From: Thermus thermophilus
Lineage (GTDB): Bacteria > Deinococcota > Deinococci > Deinococcales > Thermaceae
Length of the DNA: 64,000 nt
Direction: 5' to 3'
Assembly: GCF_019974155.1 (NCBI RefSeq)
Contig: NZ_AP025158.1
Location: forward strand, 1,240,001-1,304,000
The translations under genes were made by a program, and so were the position numbers. Under the pieces are notes generated by a model, which was not told the DNA's origin, did not search any database, and saw only the letters and a program-made list of their open reading frames with translations. Positions 52,218 through 60,662 of the stretch are shown piece by piece (the stretch's first letter is position 1; every line of letters begins with the position of its first letter).

Positions 52218-53293
52218 GGCCCCTCTTCGGCAAAGTCGGGGTCTTCGGCGTGGGCCTTTTGGGCGGGAGCGTGGCTCTGGGGATTAAGGAGCGCTTCCTC
52301 GCCGAGGAGGTCCACGCCTACGACCAGGACCCCATGGCCCTGGAGAAGGCCCTCTTTCTCGGCGTGGCCGACCGGGTGCACACCGAGGTGGGCCCCTGGG
52401 TGGGGGAGCTTGACCTCGGGGTCCTCGCCGCCCCCGTGGGGGCGCTGGCCGAGCTGGGGAAGGCCCTCACCCCCTGGGCCCACCCGGAGAGCCTCTGGAC
52501 CGACGTGGGAAGCGTCAAGGGCAAGGTGGTGGCCGCCCTGGAAGGCCTCCTCCCCCACTACCTGGGGGGGCACCCCATGGCGGGAAGCGAACGGGCCGGG
52601 GTGGAGAACGCCCACGCCGGGCTTTTGCAGAACGCCGTCTGGGTCCTGACCCCCACGGAACGGACGAGCCCCAGGGCCCGGGAGGGCGTGCAGGGGCTCG
52701 TGGAAGCCCTGGGGGCCTACCCCCTGGAGATGCCTCCCGGGCTTCACGACGAGCTCGTGGCCCGGGTCTCCCACCTCCCCTACCTCCTCGCCGTGGCCTT
52801 GAACCGCATGGTGGCGCGAAGCCCCCACAAGGACCTCCTCATGTTCCTGGCGGCGGGGGGCTTCCGCGACCTCACCCGGGTGGCCTCCGGCTCCCCCAGG
52901 ATGAGCCGGGACATGGTGGCGGAAAACAAAGAGGCCCTGAAGGAGGCCATAGAGGAGCTCCGGGAGGTCCTCCTGGAGCTGGAAGGCCTCCTGGACGAGC
53001 CCGAAGGGCTCCTTAAGGCGGCGGAAGAGGCCAAGCGCACGCGGGACAGCCTCCCCATCGTGCGCCGCAGCCTCCTCCCCGAGATGCACGACCTCGTGGT
53101 CCAGGTCCCGGACCGGCCCGGGGAGATCGCCAAGATCGCCACCGCCTTGGGCGAGGCCGGGGTGAACATCAAGGACATAGAGGTCCTCACCATCCGGGAG
53201 GCGGCAGGGGCCCTCCGCCTCTCCTTCGCCACCCGGGAGGAGCGGGAAAGGGCCCGGCGCGTCCTCCAGGAGGCGGGCTACCGCCTGCCCTGA
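52214..53293 (+). CDS. tyrA: Prephenate dehydrogenase with C-terminal ACT domain
   Basis: Converts prephenate to 4-hydroxyphenylpyruvate in tyrosine synthesis. It is 359 residues: NAD-binding VFGVGLLGGS (9-18), a catalytic region with TDVGSVKG, GGHPMAGSE and HDELVARVSHLPYL, and an ACT domain from about 290 (DLVVQVPDRPGEIAKIATAL) for tyrosine feedback. It overlaps the DAHP synthase stop as ATGA, so it shares the attenuated transcript. The 3' end overlaps the convergent cyclase by 16 nt. Confidence 0.92.
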   Translation: MRPLFGKVGVFGVGLLGGSVALGIKERFLAEEVHAYDQDPMALEKALFLGVADRVHTEVGPWVGELDLGVLAAPVGALAELGKALTPWAHPESLWTDVGSVKGKVVAALEGLLPHYLGGHPMAGSERAGVENAHAGLLQNAVWVLTPTERTSPRAREGVQGLVEALGAYPLEMPPGLHDELVARVSHLPYLLAVALNRMVARSPHKDLLMFLAAGGFRDLTRVASGSPRMSRDMVAENKEALKEAIEELREVLLELEGLLDEPEGLLKAAEEAKRTRDSLPIVRRSLLPEMHDLVVQVPDRPGEIAKIATALGEAGVNIKDIEVLTIREAAGALRLSFATREERERARRVLQEAGYRLP

Positions 53294-54228
53294 GGCGGGG
53301 CGAGGACCACCCGGCCCTTCCCCAGGGCCTTGGCCCGGTAGAGGGCCTGGTCGGCCCGGAGGAAGAGGTCCTCGAGGTCCCCCGCGTAGACGGCCACCCC
53401 CAGGCTCGCCCAGACCCCCTCCTCCTGGAGGCGGCGCCAAAGCCGCTCCGCCACCTCCACCGCCTCTTTTTCCCCCGTCCCCGGGAGGAGGACGGCGAAC
53501 TCGTCCCCACCCCACCGGGCCACGAGGTCCCCCCGGCGCACCCCCGAGACCAGGACCCGGGCCACCCGCCTGAGGTACCGGTCCCCCTCCTTGTGGCCCC
53601 GCTCGTCGTTTACCTGCTTGAAGCCGTCCAGGTCCAAAAGGACCAGGGCGAAGGGGGGCCCGCCCCGCTCCACCCGGGCCGCCTCCCGCTCCAAGGCCAT
53701 CTCTAAAGCCCTGCGGTTGGGGAGGCCCGTGAGGGGGTCGGTGAGGGCCTGCTCCTTCCAGAAGCGGGCCTGGCCGTAGAGCTCCCGGAAGCGGGCGAGG
53801 AGGAGGCCGAGGGCGAGGAGGACGGGCTGGCTTGAGGCGAAGTGCCCCCAGAGCCAGCCCGCCTCCCCCGCGGCCCATAGGGCGAAGGCGGAGAGGAGGG
53901 CCGCCCAAAGGAGGCCCAAGGCCAAGGCCAGGGGAAGAGGGTAGGCGAAGGCCAGGAGGAGGTAAAGGGAGGGAGACCAGAAACCCACCGCCCACGGGAA
54001 GTCCCTCCCCCGCCAAAGCTCAAAGAGGAGGTAAGCCCCCAGGGCGTGGGCCAAGAGGCGGGGGGCCCGCCTAGGCCCCTGCCCGAGGGCGAGGAGGAAG
54101 AGGAAGGCGAAAAAGGGGTAAAAGGCCCACTCCCCGCCCTTGGGAGGCCTGGCCCAAAGCTGGAGCCCCACGCCCAGGGGCAAACCCACCCAGGCCAGGG
54201 CGTAGAGGAGGCGGTAGGCACCCTCCAT
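53278..54228 (-). CDS. Membrane-bound diguanylate cyclase (GGDEF)
   Basis: A 316-residue protein. Five to six helices occupy the first ~150 residues and may sense a membrane or periplasmic signal. The GGDEF domain starts near 160 (DPLTGLPNRRALE), with LLDLDGFKQVND for nucleotide binding and RWGGDEFAVLLPG as the active motif. The degenerate DLDGFK/GGDEF combination is intact, so it should make c-di-GMP. No inhibitory RxxD site is obvious upstream of GGDEF (GVRRGDLVARW contains RRGD, a possible I-site). No EAL domain or c-di-GMP receptor is in the window. Confidence 0.9.
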   Translation of the reverse strand: MEGAYRLLYALAWVGLPLGVGLQLWARPPKGGEWAFYPFFAFLFLLALGQGPRRAPRLLAHALGAYLLFELWRGRDFPWAVGFWSPSLYLLLAFAYPLPLALALGLLWAALLSAFALWAAGEAGWLWGHFASSQPVLLALGLLLARFRELYGQARFWKEQALTDPLTGLPNRRALEMALEREAARVERGGPPFALVLLDLDGFKQVNDERGHKEGDRYLRRVARVLVSGVRRGDLVARWGGDEFAVLLPGTGEKEAVEVAERLWRRLQEEGVWASLGVAVYAGDLEDLFLRADQALYRAKALGKGRVVLAPPQGRR

Positions 54229-54282
54229 GGGTCCATTCTCCCGAGCCCCCTGTAAAAACCGCGTGAAAAAAGACCAGCGCCC

Positions 54283-55638
54283 CTAGGGAAGCACCTTGCC
54301 GGGGTTGAAGAGGCCCGTGGGGTCCAAGGCCTCCTTGACCCGGTGGAGCGCCCCCAGGGTCTCGGGGTCCACCGCCTCCGGCATGAAGGCCCGCTTCATG
54401 AGGCCAATGCCGTGCTCCCCGGAAAGCACCCCCCCGTGCCTCAAGGCCACCCGGGCGATCTCGTGGGCGAGCGCCCAGACCCTTTCCTCGCTCTCCCTCC
54501 TGGGGTCAAAGAGGATGTTGGGGTGAAGGTTTCCGTCCCCGATGTGGCCGAACTGCACCACCACGAGGCCGAAGGCTTCCCCCAAGGCGGCGATCTCCCG
54601 CACCACCTGGGGCAGGGCCGAGCGGGGCACGGCGATGTCCTCGTTCACCCGCTTGGGGCGGATGCGGCCCAGGGCGGGGCTCACCGCCCGCCGGGCCCGC
54701 CAGAGGGCCTCGGCCTCCGCCTCGCCCGCCGCGCGGACCACCTCGGCCCCATGACGGCGGGCGCTCGCCTCCACCAGGGAAAGCTCTTCCTCCACGAGGT
54801 CCACCTCCTCCCCGTCCGTCTCCACCAGGAGGAGGGCCCGGCCCCGGGGCAAGCCCATCCTCAGGTAGTCCTCCACGGCGCCCGCGCAGGCGGGGTCCAT
54901 GAACTCCATGCGGGCGGGCACGGCCCCCGAGGCCACCGCCTCGGAAACCGCCTCGGCCAGGGGCTCCACCCCGGGGAAGTGGGCCAGAAGGGCGGCCCGG
55001 TGCCGGGGCAAGGGAAGGAGGCGGAGCCTCGCCCCCGTCACCAGGCCCAAGGTCCCCTCCGAGCCGATGAGGAGGCCCGGGAGGTCGTAGGCGGCGCGCC
55101 CCTGGCGCTGGATCCCGCCCTCGTCGTCCACCCACTCCAGCTCCAAAACGTAGTCCCCCGTGACCCCGTACTTGAAGCAAAGGGGCCCCCCGGCGTTTTC
55201 CGCCAGGTTCCCCCCTAAGGTGCTGGTGCGGTAGGAGGCGGGGTCCGGGGGGTAGAAGAGGCCGAAGGGCCTCGCCGCCTCGGAAATCCTGGCCGTGGTC
55301 ACCCCGGGCTCGGCCCAGGCGGTCTGGGTGTGGGGGTCCACCTCGAGGCGGGTCATCCGGGTGAAGGCCACCACGATGGCCCCCTCCTCCGGGACCGCCC
55401 CGCCGGAGAGGCCGCTTCCCGCCCCCCGGGGCACCAGCGCCACCCCGTGCCGCCGGGCCAGGCGGACCAAAGCGGCCACCTCCTCCCGGCTTTCGGGCAG
55501 GACCACGGCCAAGGGCTCAGGCCCCACCAGGATGGCGTCGTAGCGGTAGACCTCCTTCGCCGCCCGGGAAAGGAGGGCCCGGGGACCGAAAAGCGCCTTG
55601 AGCTCGTCCAAAACCCCTTGCGCCCGGGAAAGCGCCAT
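54283..55638 (-). CDS. glcD: FAD-linked glycolate/D-lactate oxidase, GlcD-type subunit
   Basis: A 451-residue FAD-binding oxidoreductase. The FAD (PCMH) fold has [33 protein letters not shown] and [14 protein letters not shown]. The C-terminal half has [15 protein letters not shown] and [11 protein letters not shown], typical of GlcD and D-lactate dehydrogenases. It oxidises 2-hydroxy acids to 2-oxo acids. glcE/glcF partners are not adjacent. A minus-strand TAGGCT ends 6 nt before the ATG (leaderless). Confidence 0.88.
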   Translation of the reverse strand: MALSRAQGVLDELKALFGPRALLSRAAKEVYRYDAILVGPEPLAVVLPESREEVAALVRLARRHGVALVPRGAGSGLSGGAVPEEGAIVVAFTRMTRLEVDPHTQTAWAEPGVTTARISEAARPFGLFYPPDPASYRTSTLGGNLAENAGGPLCFKYGVTGDYVLELEWVDDEGGIQRQGRAAYDLPGLLIGSEGTLGLVTGARLRLLPLPRHRAALLAHFPGVEPLAEAVSEAVASGAVPARMEFMDPACAGAVEDYLRMGLPRGRALLLVETDGEEVDLVEEELSLVEASARRHGAEVVRAAGEAEAEALWRARRAVSPALGRIRPKRVNEDIAVPRSALPQVVREIAALGEAFGLVVVQFGHIGDGNLHPNILFDPRRESEERVWALAHEIARVALRHGGVLSGEHGIGLMKRAFMPEAVDPETLGALHRVKEALDPTGLFNPGKVLP

Positions 55639-55647
55639 GGACCCAGC

Positions 55648-56130
55648 CTACCAGGAAGGGTCGCAGAAGGAGGAGGCATCCCCGCGCACGGGGTTGGCCG
55701 CGGCCACATAGGGTCCCGCAAGCCCCCCGGTGAACCCCCGAAGCCAGAGCCTACGGTCAGGCAGGGCGGGCTCCACCCCGATGCCCTGGGGAAGGGAGGC
55801 GCCTTGGGGGGAAACCAAGGAGACCGCCTGGATGCTCCCATCCGGGGTCACCTCCACGAAACCCCGGACATGGCCCCCGTAGATGGGTCCCCCTAGGGCC
55901 AAACGCTCCTGCGGCGCTGCCTCCCAAGGGGCTTTCCCCTCGGGGATCCAGTAGAACTCCAAGCGGTCCACCCTTCCCTCCAGATAAAAGCGGTAGTCCA
56001 CCCGCGTGTTGCCGTAGGCGCAGTAGGTGGGCTGGGTTTCCAGGCGAGCGATCCGGTGGCCCGGGTAGACCACCTCGAGGGTCAGGGAACAGGCGGCGAG
56101 AAGAGGCAGGAGCAGGGCTAAGCCACGCAC
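55648..56130 (-). CDS. Lipoprotein of unknown function
   Basis: A 160-residue protein with a lipoprotein signal (MRGLALLLPLLAACS, lipobox LAAC, Cys14). The mature part is short-stranded with two more cysteines (PTYCAYGN and SSFCDPSW at the C-terminus), which could form a disulfide. I do not recognise the fold. The GTG start has TACGTT about 9 nt upstream, and the 9-nt gap to glcD could allow co-transcription. Confidence 0.62.
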   Translation of the reverse strand: MRGLALLLPLLAACSLTLEVVYPGHRIARLETQPTYCAYGNTRVDYRFYLEGRVDRLEFYWIPEGKAPWEAAPQERLALGGPIYGGHVRGFVEVTPDGSIQAVSLVSPQGASLPQGIGVEPALPDRRLWLRGFTGGLAGPYVAAANPVRGDASSFCDPSW

Positions 56131-56153
56131 CCCCTAAACGTAGCTCCTCCCCC

Positions 56154-56193
56154 CTAAAGGGGGCTTTGCTGGGGCTAAAGGGGGCTTTAGACT
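56154..56193 (+). repeat. Tandem 14-bp repeat next to EVE gene -10 box
   Basis: CTAAAGGGGGCTTT occurs at 56154-56167 and 56175-56188, 21 bp apart (two helical turns). The second copy runs into TAGACT (56188-56193), which ends 6 nt before ATG 56200. Each copy is also a partial inverted repeat (AAAG...CTTT). It could be an operator or a small hairpin array. Confidence 0.5.
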
Positions 56194-56199
56194 TCCCCC

Positions 56200-56652
56200 A
56201 TGGCCTACTGGCTCTTGAAGTCCGAACCCGAGGTCTACAGCATTGAGGACCTGGAGCGGGAAGGCCGGGCCATCTGGGACGGGGTGCGGAACTACCAGGC
56301 CCGGAACTACCTGATGCGGATGAAAGAGGGCGACCTCTGCTTCTTCTACCACTCGGGCACCACCCCCCCGGGGATCGCGGGGCTTTGCCGGGTGGTGCGC
56401 ACCCTCCTCCCCGACCCCACCCAGTTTGACCCGGAAAGCCCCTACCACGACCCCAAGGCCACCCCGGAGAAGCCCCGCTGGTACACGGTGGAGGTGGCCT
56501 TCGTGGAGAAGTGGCCCCTCCTCCCCCTCGCCGAGCTCAAGGCCCTCTTCCCCCCGGACCACCCCCTGGTGCGAAGGGGGAACCGGCTTTCCGTGATGCC
56601 GGTTCCCCCGGAGGTGGCGGAGAAGCTTATTGCGCGGAGAGGGTCCCGATGA
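56200..56652 (+). CDS. EVE-domain protein (Thyn1-like)
   Basis: A 150-residue EVE/PUA-like domain. Diagnostic stretches: YWLLKSEPEVYSIEDLEREG, WDGVRNYQARNYLMRMKEGD, LCFFYHSGTTPPGIAGL and FDPESPYHDPKATPEKPRW. EVE domains bind modified bases in DNA or RNA (for example 5-methylcytosine). It is not next to a restriction gene. It is leaderless by its -10 box. The 3' end overlaps pilC by 26 nt on the opposite strand. Confidence 0.92.
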   Translation: MAYWLLKSEPEVYSIEDLEREGRAIWDGVRNYQARNYLMRMKEGDLCFFYHSGTTPPGIAGLCRVVRTLLPDPTQFDPESPYHDPKATPEKPRWYTVEVAFVEKWPLLPLAELKALFPPDHPLVRRGNRLSVMPVPPEVAEKLIARRGSR

Positions 56653-57847
56653 TCTTGAAGAGAGGCAGGAACATCCCGGCCACGATCATGCCCACGATGA
56701 CGCCCAGGAAGATGATCATGAGCGGCTCAATGGCCGCGGTGAGGCTCGCCACCGCCTCGTCCACCTCCCGCTCGTAGAAGTCGGCGATCTTGGAGAGCAG
56801 GGTGTCCAGGGCCCCCGTCTCCTCGCCGATGGCCACCATGGAGCTCACCATGGGCGGGAAGACGAAGGGGTGCTGGGCCAGGGTGAGGTTCAAGGGGTCG
56901 CCCTGCTGGATCTTCAGCTTGGCGGCCTCCACGATCTCCTCCACCACGCTGTTGCCCGCGGTCCCCTTGGTGATGTCCAGGGCCTCCACGATGTTCACCC
57001 CGCTGGAGAGGAGAAGGGCCAGGGTGCGGGAGAAGCGGGCCACGGCGGTCTTGCGGTTGAGGTTGCCGAAAACCGGCACCCTGAGCTTGATGCGGTCAAT
57101 GACCCTACGCCCCTGGGGGGTGCCGTAGTACCAGCGGTAGGCGAAGAAGAGGACCACGGCGAGGAGGAGGAGGGGCAGGGTGGCCGCCCTAAGAAGGTCG
57201 GAGACGGCGATGAGGAAGCGGGTGAGGAGGGGAAGCTCGGAGCCTAAGTCGGTGAGGATCTGGGCGAACTGGGGCACGATGCCCGTGAGGAGGAAGTAGG
57301 CCACGCCCACGGCGAAGACGAAGACGATGACCGGGTAGGTCATGGCGCTGCGGATCTTGCCCCTTAGCTCCAGCTCCTTCTCCAGGAAGCCCGCCAGGCG
57401 GTCCAGGATGACGTCCAGGCCGCCCGAGGTCTCTCCGGCCCGCACCAGGTTCACGTAGAGGCGGGAGAAGATCTTGTGCTTGGAGAGGGCCTCGGAGAAG
57501 GCCATCCCCCCCTCCACGTCGGTGCGCACCTGCTTGAGGATCTCCCGGAACTTCCGGTTCTCCGTCTGGCGCTCCAGGATGGCCAGGGACTGGAGGAGGG
57601 TGAGCCCCGCCCCCAGCATGGTGGCGAGCTGCCGGGAGAAGATGGCGAGGTCCTTCAGGCCCGGCCCCCGCTCCAAAGCGGGGATCCGGACCTCCGCCTG
57701 CAGGCCCTTCCCCGGCTCCTTGATCTCGGCCACGAAGAGGCCCCGGTCGCGGAGGAGCCTCGCGGCGGTGCGGAGGTCCTCGGCCTCAATGGTGGCCTCC
57801 ACCAGACGGCCCTGGCGGTCCCGGGCCTTATACTGGTAGACCGGCAT
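56627..57847 (-). CDS. pilC: Type IV pilus inner-membrane platform protein PilC
   Basis: A 406-residue GspF/PilC-family protein needed for type IV pili, twitching and DNA uptake in Thermus. It begins MPVYQYKARDRQGRLVEATIEA. Two repeats each hold a cytoplasmic helical bundle (FSRQLATMLGAGLTLLQSL and FSRTLALLLSSGVNIVEALD) and membrane helices (about 165-225 and 370-395). ATG 47-45 of codon region 57847 overlaps the divergent tsaC start. A minus-strand TATACT ends 6 nt before it. No other pilus genes are adjacent. Confidence 0.94.
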   Translation of the reverse strand: MPVYQYKARDRQGRLVEATIEAEDLRTAARLLRDRGLFVAEIKEPGKGLQAEVRIPALERGPGLKDLAIFSRQLATMLGAGLTLLQSLAILERQTENRKFREILKQVRTDVEGGMAFSEALSKHKIFSRLYVNLVRAGETSGGLDVILDRLAGFLEKELELRGKIRSAMTYPVIVFVFAVGVAYFLLTGIVPQFAQILTDLGSELPLLTRFLIAVSDLLRAATLPLLLLAVVLFFAYRWYYGTPQGRRVIDRIKLRVPVFGNLNRKTAVARFSRTLALLLSSGVNIVEALDITKGTAGNSVVEEIVEAAKLKIQQGDPLNLTLAQHPFVFPPMVSSMVAIGEETGALDTLLSKIADFYEREVDEAVASLTAAIEPLMIIFLGVIVGMIVAGMFLPLFKIIGTLSAQ

Positions 57848-57859
57848 GGAAGCAGTATA
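57829..57859. promoter_or_regulatory. Face-to-face promoters over overlapping pilC and tsaC start codons
   Basis: TATACT (57829-57834) reads right toward tsaC, and TATACT (57859-57854) reads left toward pilC. Both start codons share bases in CATG (57845-57848). The -10 boxes face each other, so the two transcripts start within a few bases and run through each other's promoter. No strong -35 is visible on either side. Confidence 0.5.
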
Positions 57860-58433
57860 CCAGGAGGCCCTGGCCAAAGCGGCGGAGACCCTCAAGGGAG
57901 GGGGTTTGGTGGCCTTCCCCACGGACACGGTCTGGGGGGTACTGGCCCGCATGGAGGACGAGGCTGCCTGCAAGAGGATCTACGAGGTCAAAGGGAGGCC
58001 CGAGGACAAGCCCCTCCAGGTGCTGGTGGCGGACCTGGAAAGCGCCCTGAAGCTCGCCGATCTTGGAACCCTTGAGAAAAAGTTCCTGCGCCTGGCGGAG
58101 GCCTTCTGGCCCGGGGGGCTCACCGTGGTGGTCCCTGGGAAGGCCATCCCCCCCTGGATCAGCAAGGACGGCTCCGTGGGCCTCAGGATGCCGGACCACG
58201 CCCTTTTGCGGGAGCTCCTCCGCCGGGTGGGGGGCTATGCCGCCGCCACGAGCCTGAACCGAAGCGGCGAACCCCCGGTGCGCACGGAGGCCGAGGCCCG
58301 GACCTTCGCCGTGGACTTCGTCTTCCCGGGGGAGGCGGGGGGGCTCGCCTCCAGCGTGGTGGACCTGCGCACGGGGCAGGTCCTGCGGGAAGGGCTTATT
58401 CCCAAAGAAGCCCTCCTCTCCTACCTCACCTAG
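57846..58433 (+). CDS. tsaC: Threonylcarbamoyl-AMP synthase (YrdC/TsaC/Sua5)
   Basis: First step of t6A37 tRNA modification: makes threonylcarbamoyl-AMP from Thr, bicarbonate and ATP. It is 195 residues, the short TsaC type without the Sua5 domain. Signatures: GGLVAFPTDTVWGVL, VKGRPEDKPLQVLV, FWPGGLTVVVPGK, VGLRMPDHALLREL and ATSLNRSGEPP. Its ATG overlaps the pilC start on the other strand. scpB follows 3 nt after the stop. Confidence 0.93.
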   Translation: MEAVYQEALAKAAETLKGGGLVAFPTDTVWGVLARMEDEAACKRIYEVKGRPEDKPLQVLVADLESALKLADLGTLEKKFLRLAEAFWPGGLTVVVPGKAIPPWISKDGSVGLRMPDHALLRELLRRVGGYAAATSLNRSGEPPVRTEAEARTFAVDFVFPGEAGGLASSVVDLRTGQVLREGLIPKEALLSYLT

Positions 58434-58436
58434 GCC

Positions 58437-58967
58437 ATGGAAGGCCCCGGGCTCAAGGCGGAAATCCTGGCGGTCCTCTTCGCCGCGGGCAGGCCCGTTT
58501 CCCTAAAGGAGCTCAAGGCCCTAGGCCACCCCGAGGAGGCCGTCCTCCGCGCCCTCAAGGCCCTGGAGCGGGACCTCGAGGCCGGGCACCTGGGCGTGGC
58601 CCTGGAGCGGGTGGCGGGGGGATGGCGGCTCGTGGTCCACCCCAAGGCCTTGGAGGCGGTGGAGCGCGTCCTTAAGCCCTCCCCGCCCCGCCTCTCCAAG
58701 GCGGCCCTCGAGGTCCTGGCCCTCATCGCCTACCACCAGCCCGTGACCCGGGCGGAGCTTGAGGCCATGCGGGGGAAGAGCGTGGAGGGCGCCCTGGAAA
58801 GCCTCCTGGAGCGGGGTCTTGTCCGGGTGGTGGGGGAGAAGGAAGCCCCCGGCCGCCCCAAGCTCTACGGCACCACGGAGCGCTTTTTGGAGGTCTTCGG
58901 CCTGGAGAGCCTAGAAGACCTCCCCCCGCTCAGGGAGGACGGCCCACCCCTCCTCCTCCGCGGCTAG
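58437..58967 (+). CDS. scpB: Segregation and condensation protein B
   Basis: A kleisin-interacting subunit of the Smc-ScpAB condensin. It is 176 residues with two winged-helix domains. Family segments: LKAEILAVLFAAGRPVSLKEL, LSKAALEVLALIAYHQPVTRAELEAMRGKSV, GRPKLYGTTERFLEVFGLESLEDLP. scpA is not in the window. It lies 3 nt after tsaC, and its 3' end overlaps the convergent PIG-L gene by 57 nt, the largest convergent overlap here. Confidence 0.92.
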   Translation: MEGPGLKAEILAVLFAAGRPVSLKELKALGHPEEAVLRALKALERDLEAGHLGVALERVAGGWRLVVHPKALEAVERVLKPSPPRLSKAALEVLALIAYHQPVTRAELEAMRGKSVEGALESLLERGLVRVVGEKEAPGRPKLYGTTERFLEVFGLESLEDLPPLREDGPPLLLRG

Positions 58968-59993
58968 GGCCTCCCGGGCGGGGACGGGGAGGGGGCTATA
59001 AAGCTCGTTCTCCCGAACGAAGGCGAGGAGGAAGCGGGAGAGGAGGCGCATCTGGCTTTTGTGGGCCCGGACGGCCCGCTCCTTCCTGCGCACCTCCTCC
59101 TCGCTCAAGGGAAAGCGCTGCCAGGGAAGCCTCCGGCCTCGAGGGGGCGGGTAGAGGGGAAGCCTAGGGTGGAGGCCCTTGGGCAGGGGGTACTGGTACC
59201 CCCCGTGGACGATGTAGTAGAGGAGGCGGTCTTCCAGGCCGAGAAGGGCCGCCGCCCGCATGCCGAAGTAGGCCGTGGCCTGGTGGTCCCGGTGGGCGTC
59301 CAGGGGGCTTGGCAGGAGGATCCGGGTGGGCTTGAAAGACCGGAGGACCTCCACCAAGAGGGCCTCCAGGGCCTTCCCCGTGTAGGGGAGGCCCGGGCGG
59401 TGGCACCCCGGGTAGGCCACCGCCTTAAGCCCCGTGTAGGGGCTCTCGTAGGGCAGGTAGTAGTGGGTGGTGAAGAGGGGGTAGAGGCCCTGGTCGGGAA
59501 AGCCCAGAAAGAGGGCGCTTTCCCGGGGAAGGCCCAGGGCCTCGAGGCCCCGCCTGGCCTCCACCATCCGCCTCAGGGCCAGGCGGCGCAGGGCCTCAGG
59601 GGAAGGAAGCGGGCTTCCCGCCGCCAGGTCAAAGGCGTCCCCCGAGGTGAGGTAGACCACCCTCACCTCCCCCCCTTCCCGCGCCACCCGCCCCATGAGC
59701 CCCCCCGCGGCCAGCACCTCGTCGTCGGGGTGGGGGGCGAGCACGAGGAGGCGCTCGCCCGAAAGGGGCGGGGGCAGAAGGGGGAGGCGCCGGACCCGGG
59801 CCGAGGCCACGAGGGCGTGGTAGCCGGCGAAGAGGAAGTGGCCGTTGATGAAGGCCCAAACCCCGAGGGCCGCCGCCAGGACCATGAGGCGTTCCGCCCA
59901 GAGGAGGCCCAGCCACAGGCGCGCCGCCTCCGCCACCCCCAGGTAGAGGACGAGGAGGAGGACGAGCCACTGCCAGGGCCTAAGCCGACGCAT
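58911..59993 (-). CDS. Membrane-anchored PIG-L-family deacetylase (LmbE-like)
   Basis: A 360-residue protein. Two N-terminal helices (about 10-60) anchor it. The zinc deacetylase domain starts near 80: LVLAPHPDDEVLAAGG (PHPDDE 87-92) and later SPLDAHRDHQAT (third ligand). PIG-L enzymes deacetylate N-acetylglucosaminyl lipids or thiols (bacillithiol and mycothiol paths). With the membrane anchor a glycolipid or exopolysaccharide substrate is more likely. TAAAAT ends 6 nt before the ATG on the minus strand. Confidence 0.87.
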   Translation of the reverse strand: MRRLRPWQWLVLLLVLYLGVAEAARLWLGLLWAERLMVLAAALGVWAFINGHFLFAGYHALVASARVRRLPLLPPPLSGERLLVLAPHPDDEVLAAGGLMGRVAREGGEVRVVYLTSGDAFDLAAGSPLPSPEALRRLALRRMVEARRGLEALGLPRESALFLGFPDQGLYPLFTTHYYLPYESPYTGLKAVAYPGCHRPGLPYTGKALEALLVEVLRSFKPTRILLPSPLDAHRDHQATAYFGMRAAALLGLEDRLLYYIVHGGYQYPLPKGLHPRLPLYPPPRGRRLPWQRFPLSEEEVRRKERAVRAHKSQMRLLSRFLLAFVRENELYSPLPVPAREALAAEEEGWAVLPERGEVF

Positions 59994-60026
59994 GGGGGCA
60001 TTTTACGGGGCCTATAGACTGGGGGC
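59994..60026. promoter_or_regulatory. 33-bp divergent leaderless promoters (PIG-L / GNAT)
   Basis: Minus strand: TAAAAT ends 6 nt before ATG 59993. Plus strand: TAGACT (60015-60020) ends 6 nt before GTG 60027. No room remains for separate -35 boxes outside each other's transcription start, so the elements interlock. Confidence 0.5.
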
Positions 60027-60653
60027 GTGGCCCAGGTGCGGAAGGCCCACCCCAAAGACCTGGCGGCCATCGCCCGCCTCTCCCACCAGACCCTCCTCCT
60101 CGGCAGGGAAGGCCCAAAGGTCTTCCCCAGCGAGACCCTCTGGGGAGCCCTCTTCGTGGCCCCCTACCTGGAGGCCGGCTGCTGCAACCTGGTGGCCGAG
60201 GAGGAAGGCCGGGTGGTGGGCTACATCCTCGGGGCCTGCGCCGACCGGCCCCTCGCCCTCGCCTTCGCCAAGCGCCTGCTTTGGGCCCTTCCCCGCCTCC
60301 TCCTCGGGCGGTTCGGCCCTCCCCTTCCCCACCTCCGCTACCTCCTCCGCCTCCTCCGCTATCCGGGGCCCAAGGCCCCCAAGGACCGCTACCCGGCCCA
60401 CCTGCACATCGCCGTGGACCCCGAGGCCCAGGGCCACGGGGTGGGCAAGGCCCTCCTCGCCGCCTTCCTCAAGTGCCTGCGGGAAAAGGGGGTACCGGGG
60501 GTACAGCTCGCCACCACCCGGGCCAACCGCGCCGCCCGGGGCCTCTACCGGGCCATGGGGTTTTGGGTGTACGCCAAGCGGGCGAGCCCCTTCTGGGCCC
60601 CCTACCTGGGCCGGCCCCTGATCCACGAGGTCTGGGTGCGGGACCTGGAGTAG
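60027..60653 (+). CDS. GNAT-family N-acetyltransferase
   Basis: A 208-residue acetyltransferase of the GNAT fold. The acetyl-CoA pyrophosphate loop is PEAQGHGVGKALLAAFL (QGHGVG), preceded by AHLHIAVDPEAQ, followed by VQLATTRANRAARGLYRAMGFWVYA. The inserted PRLLLGRFGPPLP...LRYLLRLLRYPGP segment (about 90-120) is longer than usual. The acceptor is unknown. GTG start, leaderless by the -10 box. It is separated by 9 nt from the acyl-CoA dehydrogenase. Confidence 0.85.
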   Translation: MAQVRKAHPKDLAAIARLSHQTLLLGREGPKVFPSETLWGALFVAPYLEAGCCNLVAEEEGRVVGYILGACADRPLALAFAKRLLWALPRLLLGRFGPPLPHLRYLLRLLRYPGPKAPKDRYPAHLHIAVDPEAQGHGVGKALLAAFLKCLREKGVPGVQLATTRANRAARGLYRAMGFWVYAKRASPFWAPYLGRPLIHEVWVRDLE

Positions 60654-60662
60654 ACTGAGCCC

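Noticed and set aside
51593-54016. Open frame of 807 codons opposite DAHP synthase and tyrA
   Set aside because: Antisense shadow created by GC bias; it would also cross the GGDEF gene in another frame.
54229-54282. Terminator or small RNA between glcD and the GGDEF gene
   Set aside because: There is a short A-rich stretch but no convincing stem; nothing supported beyond a short intergenic gap.
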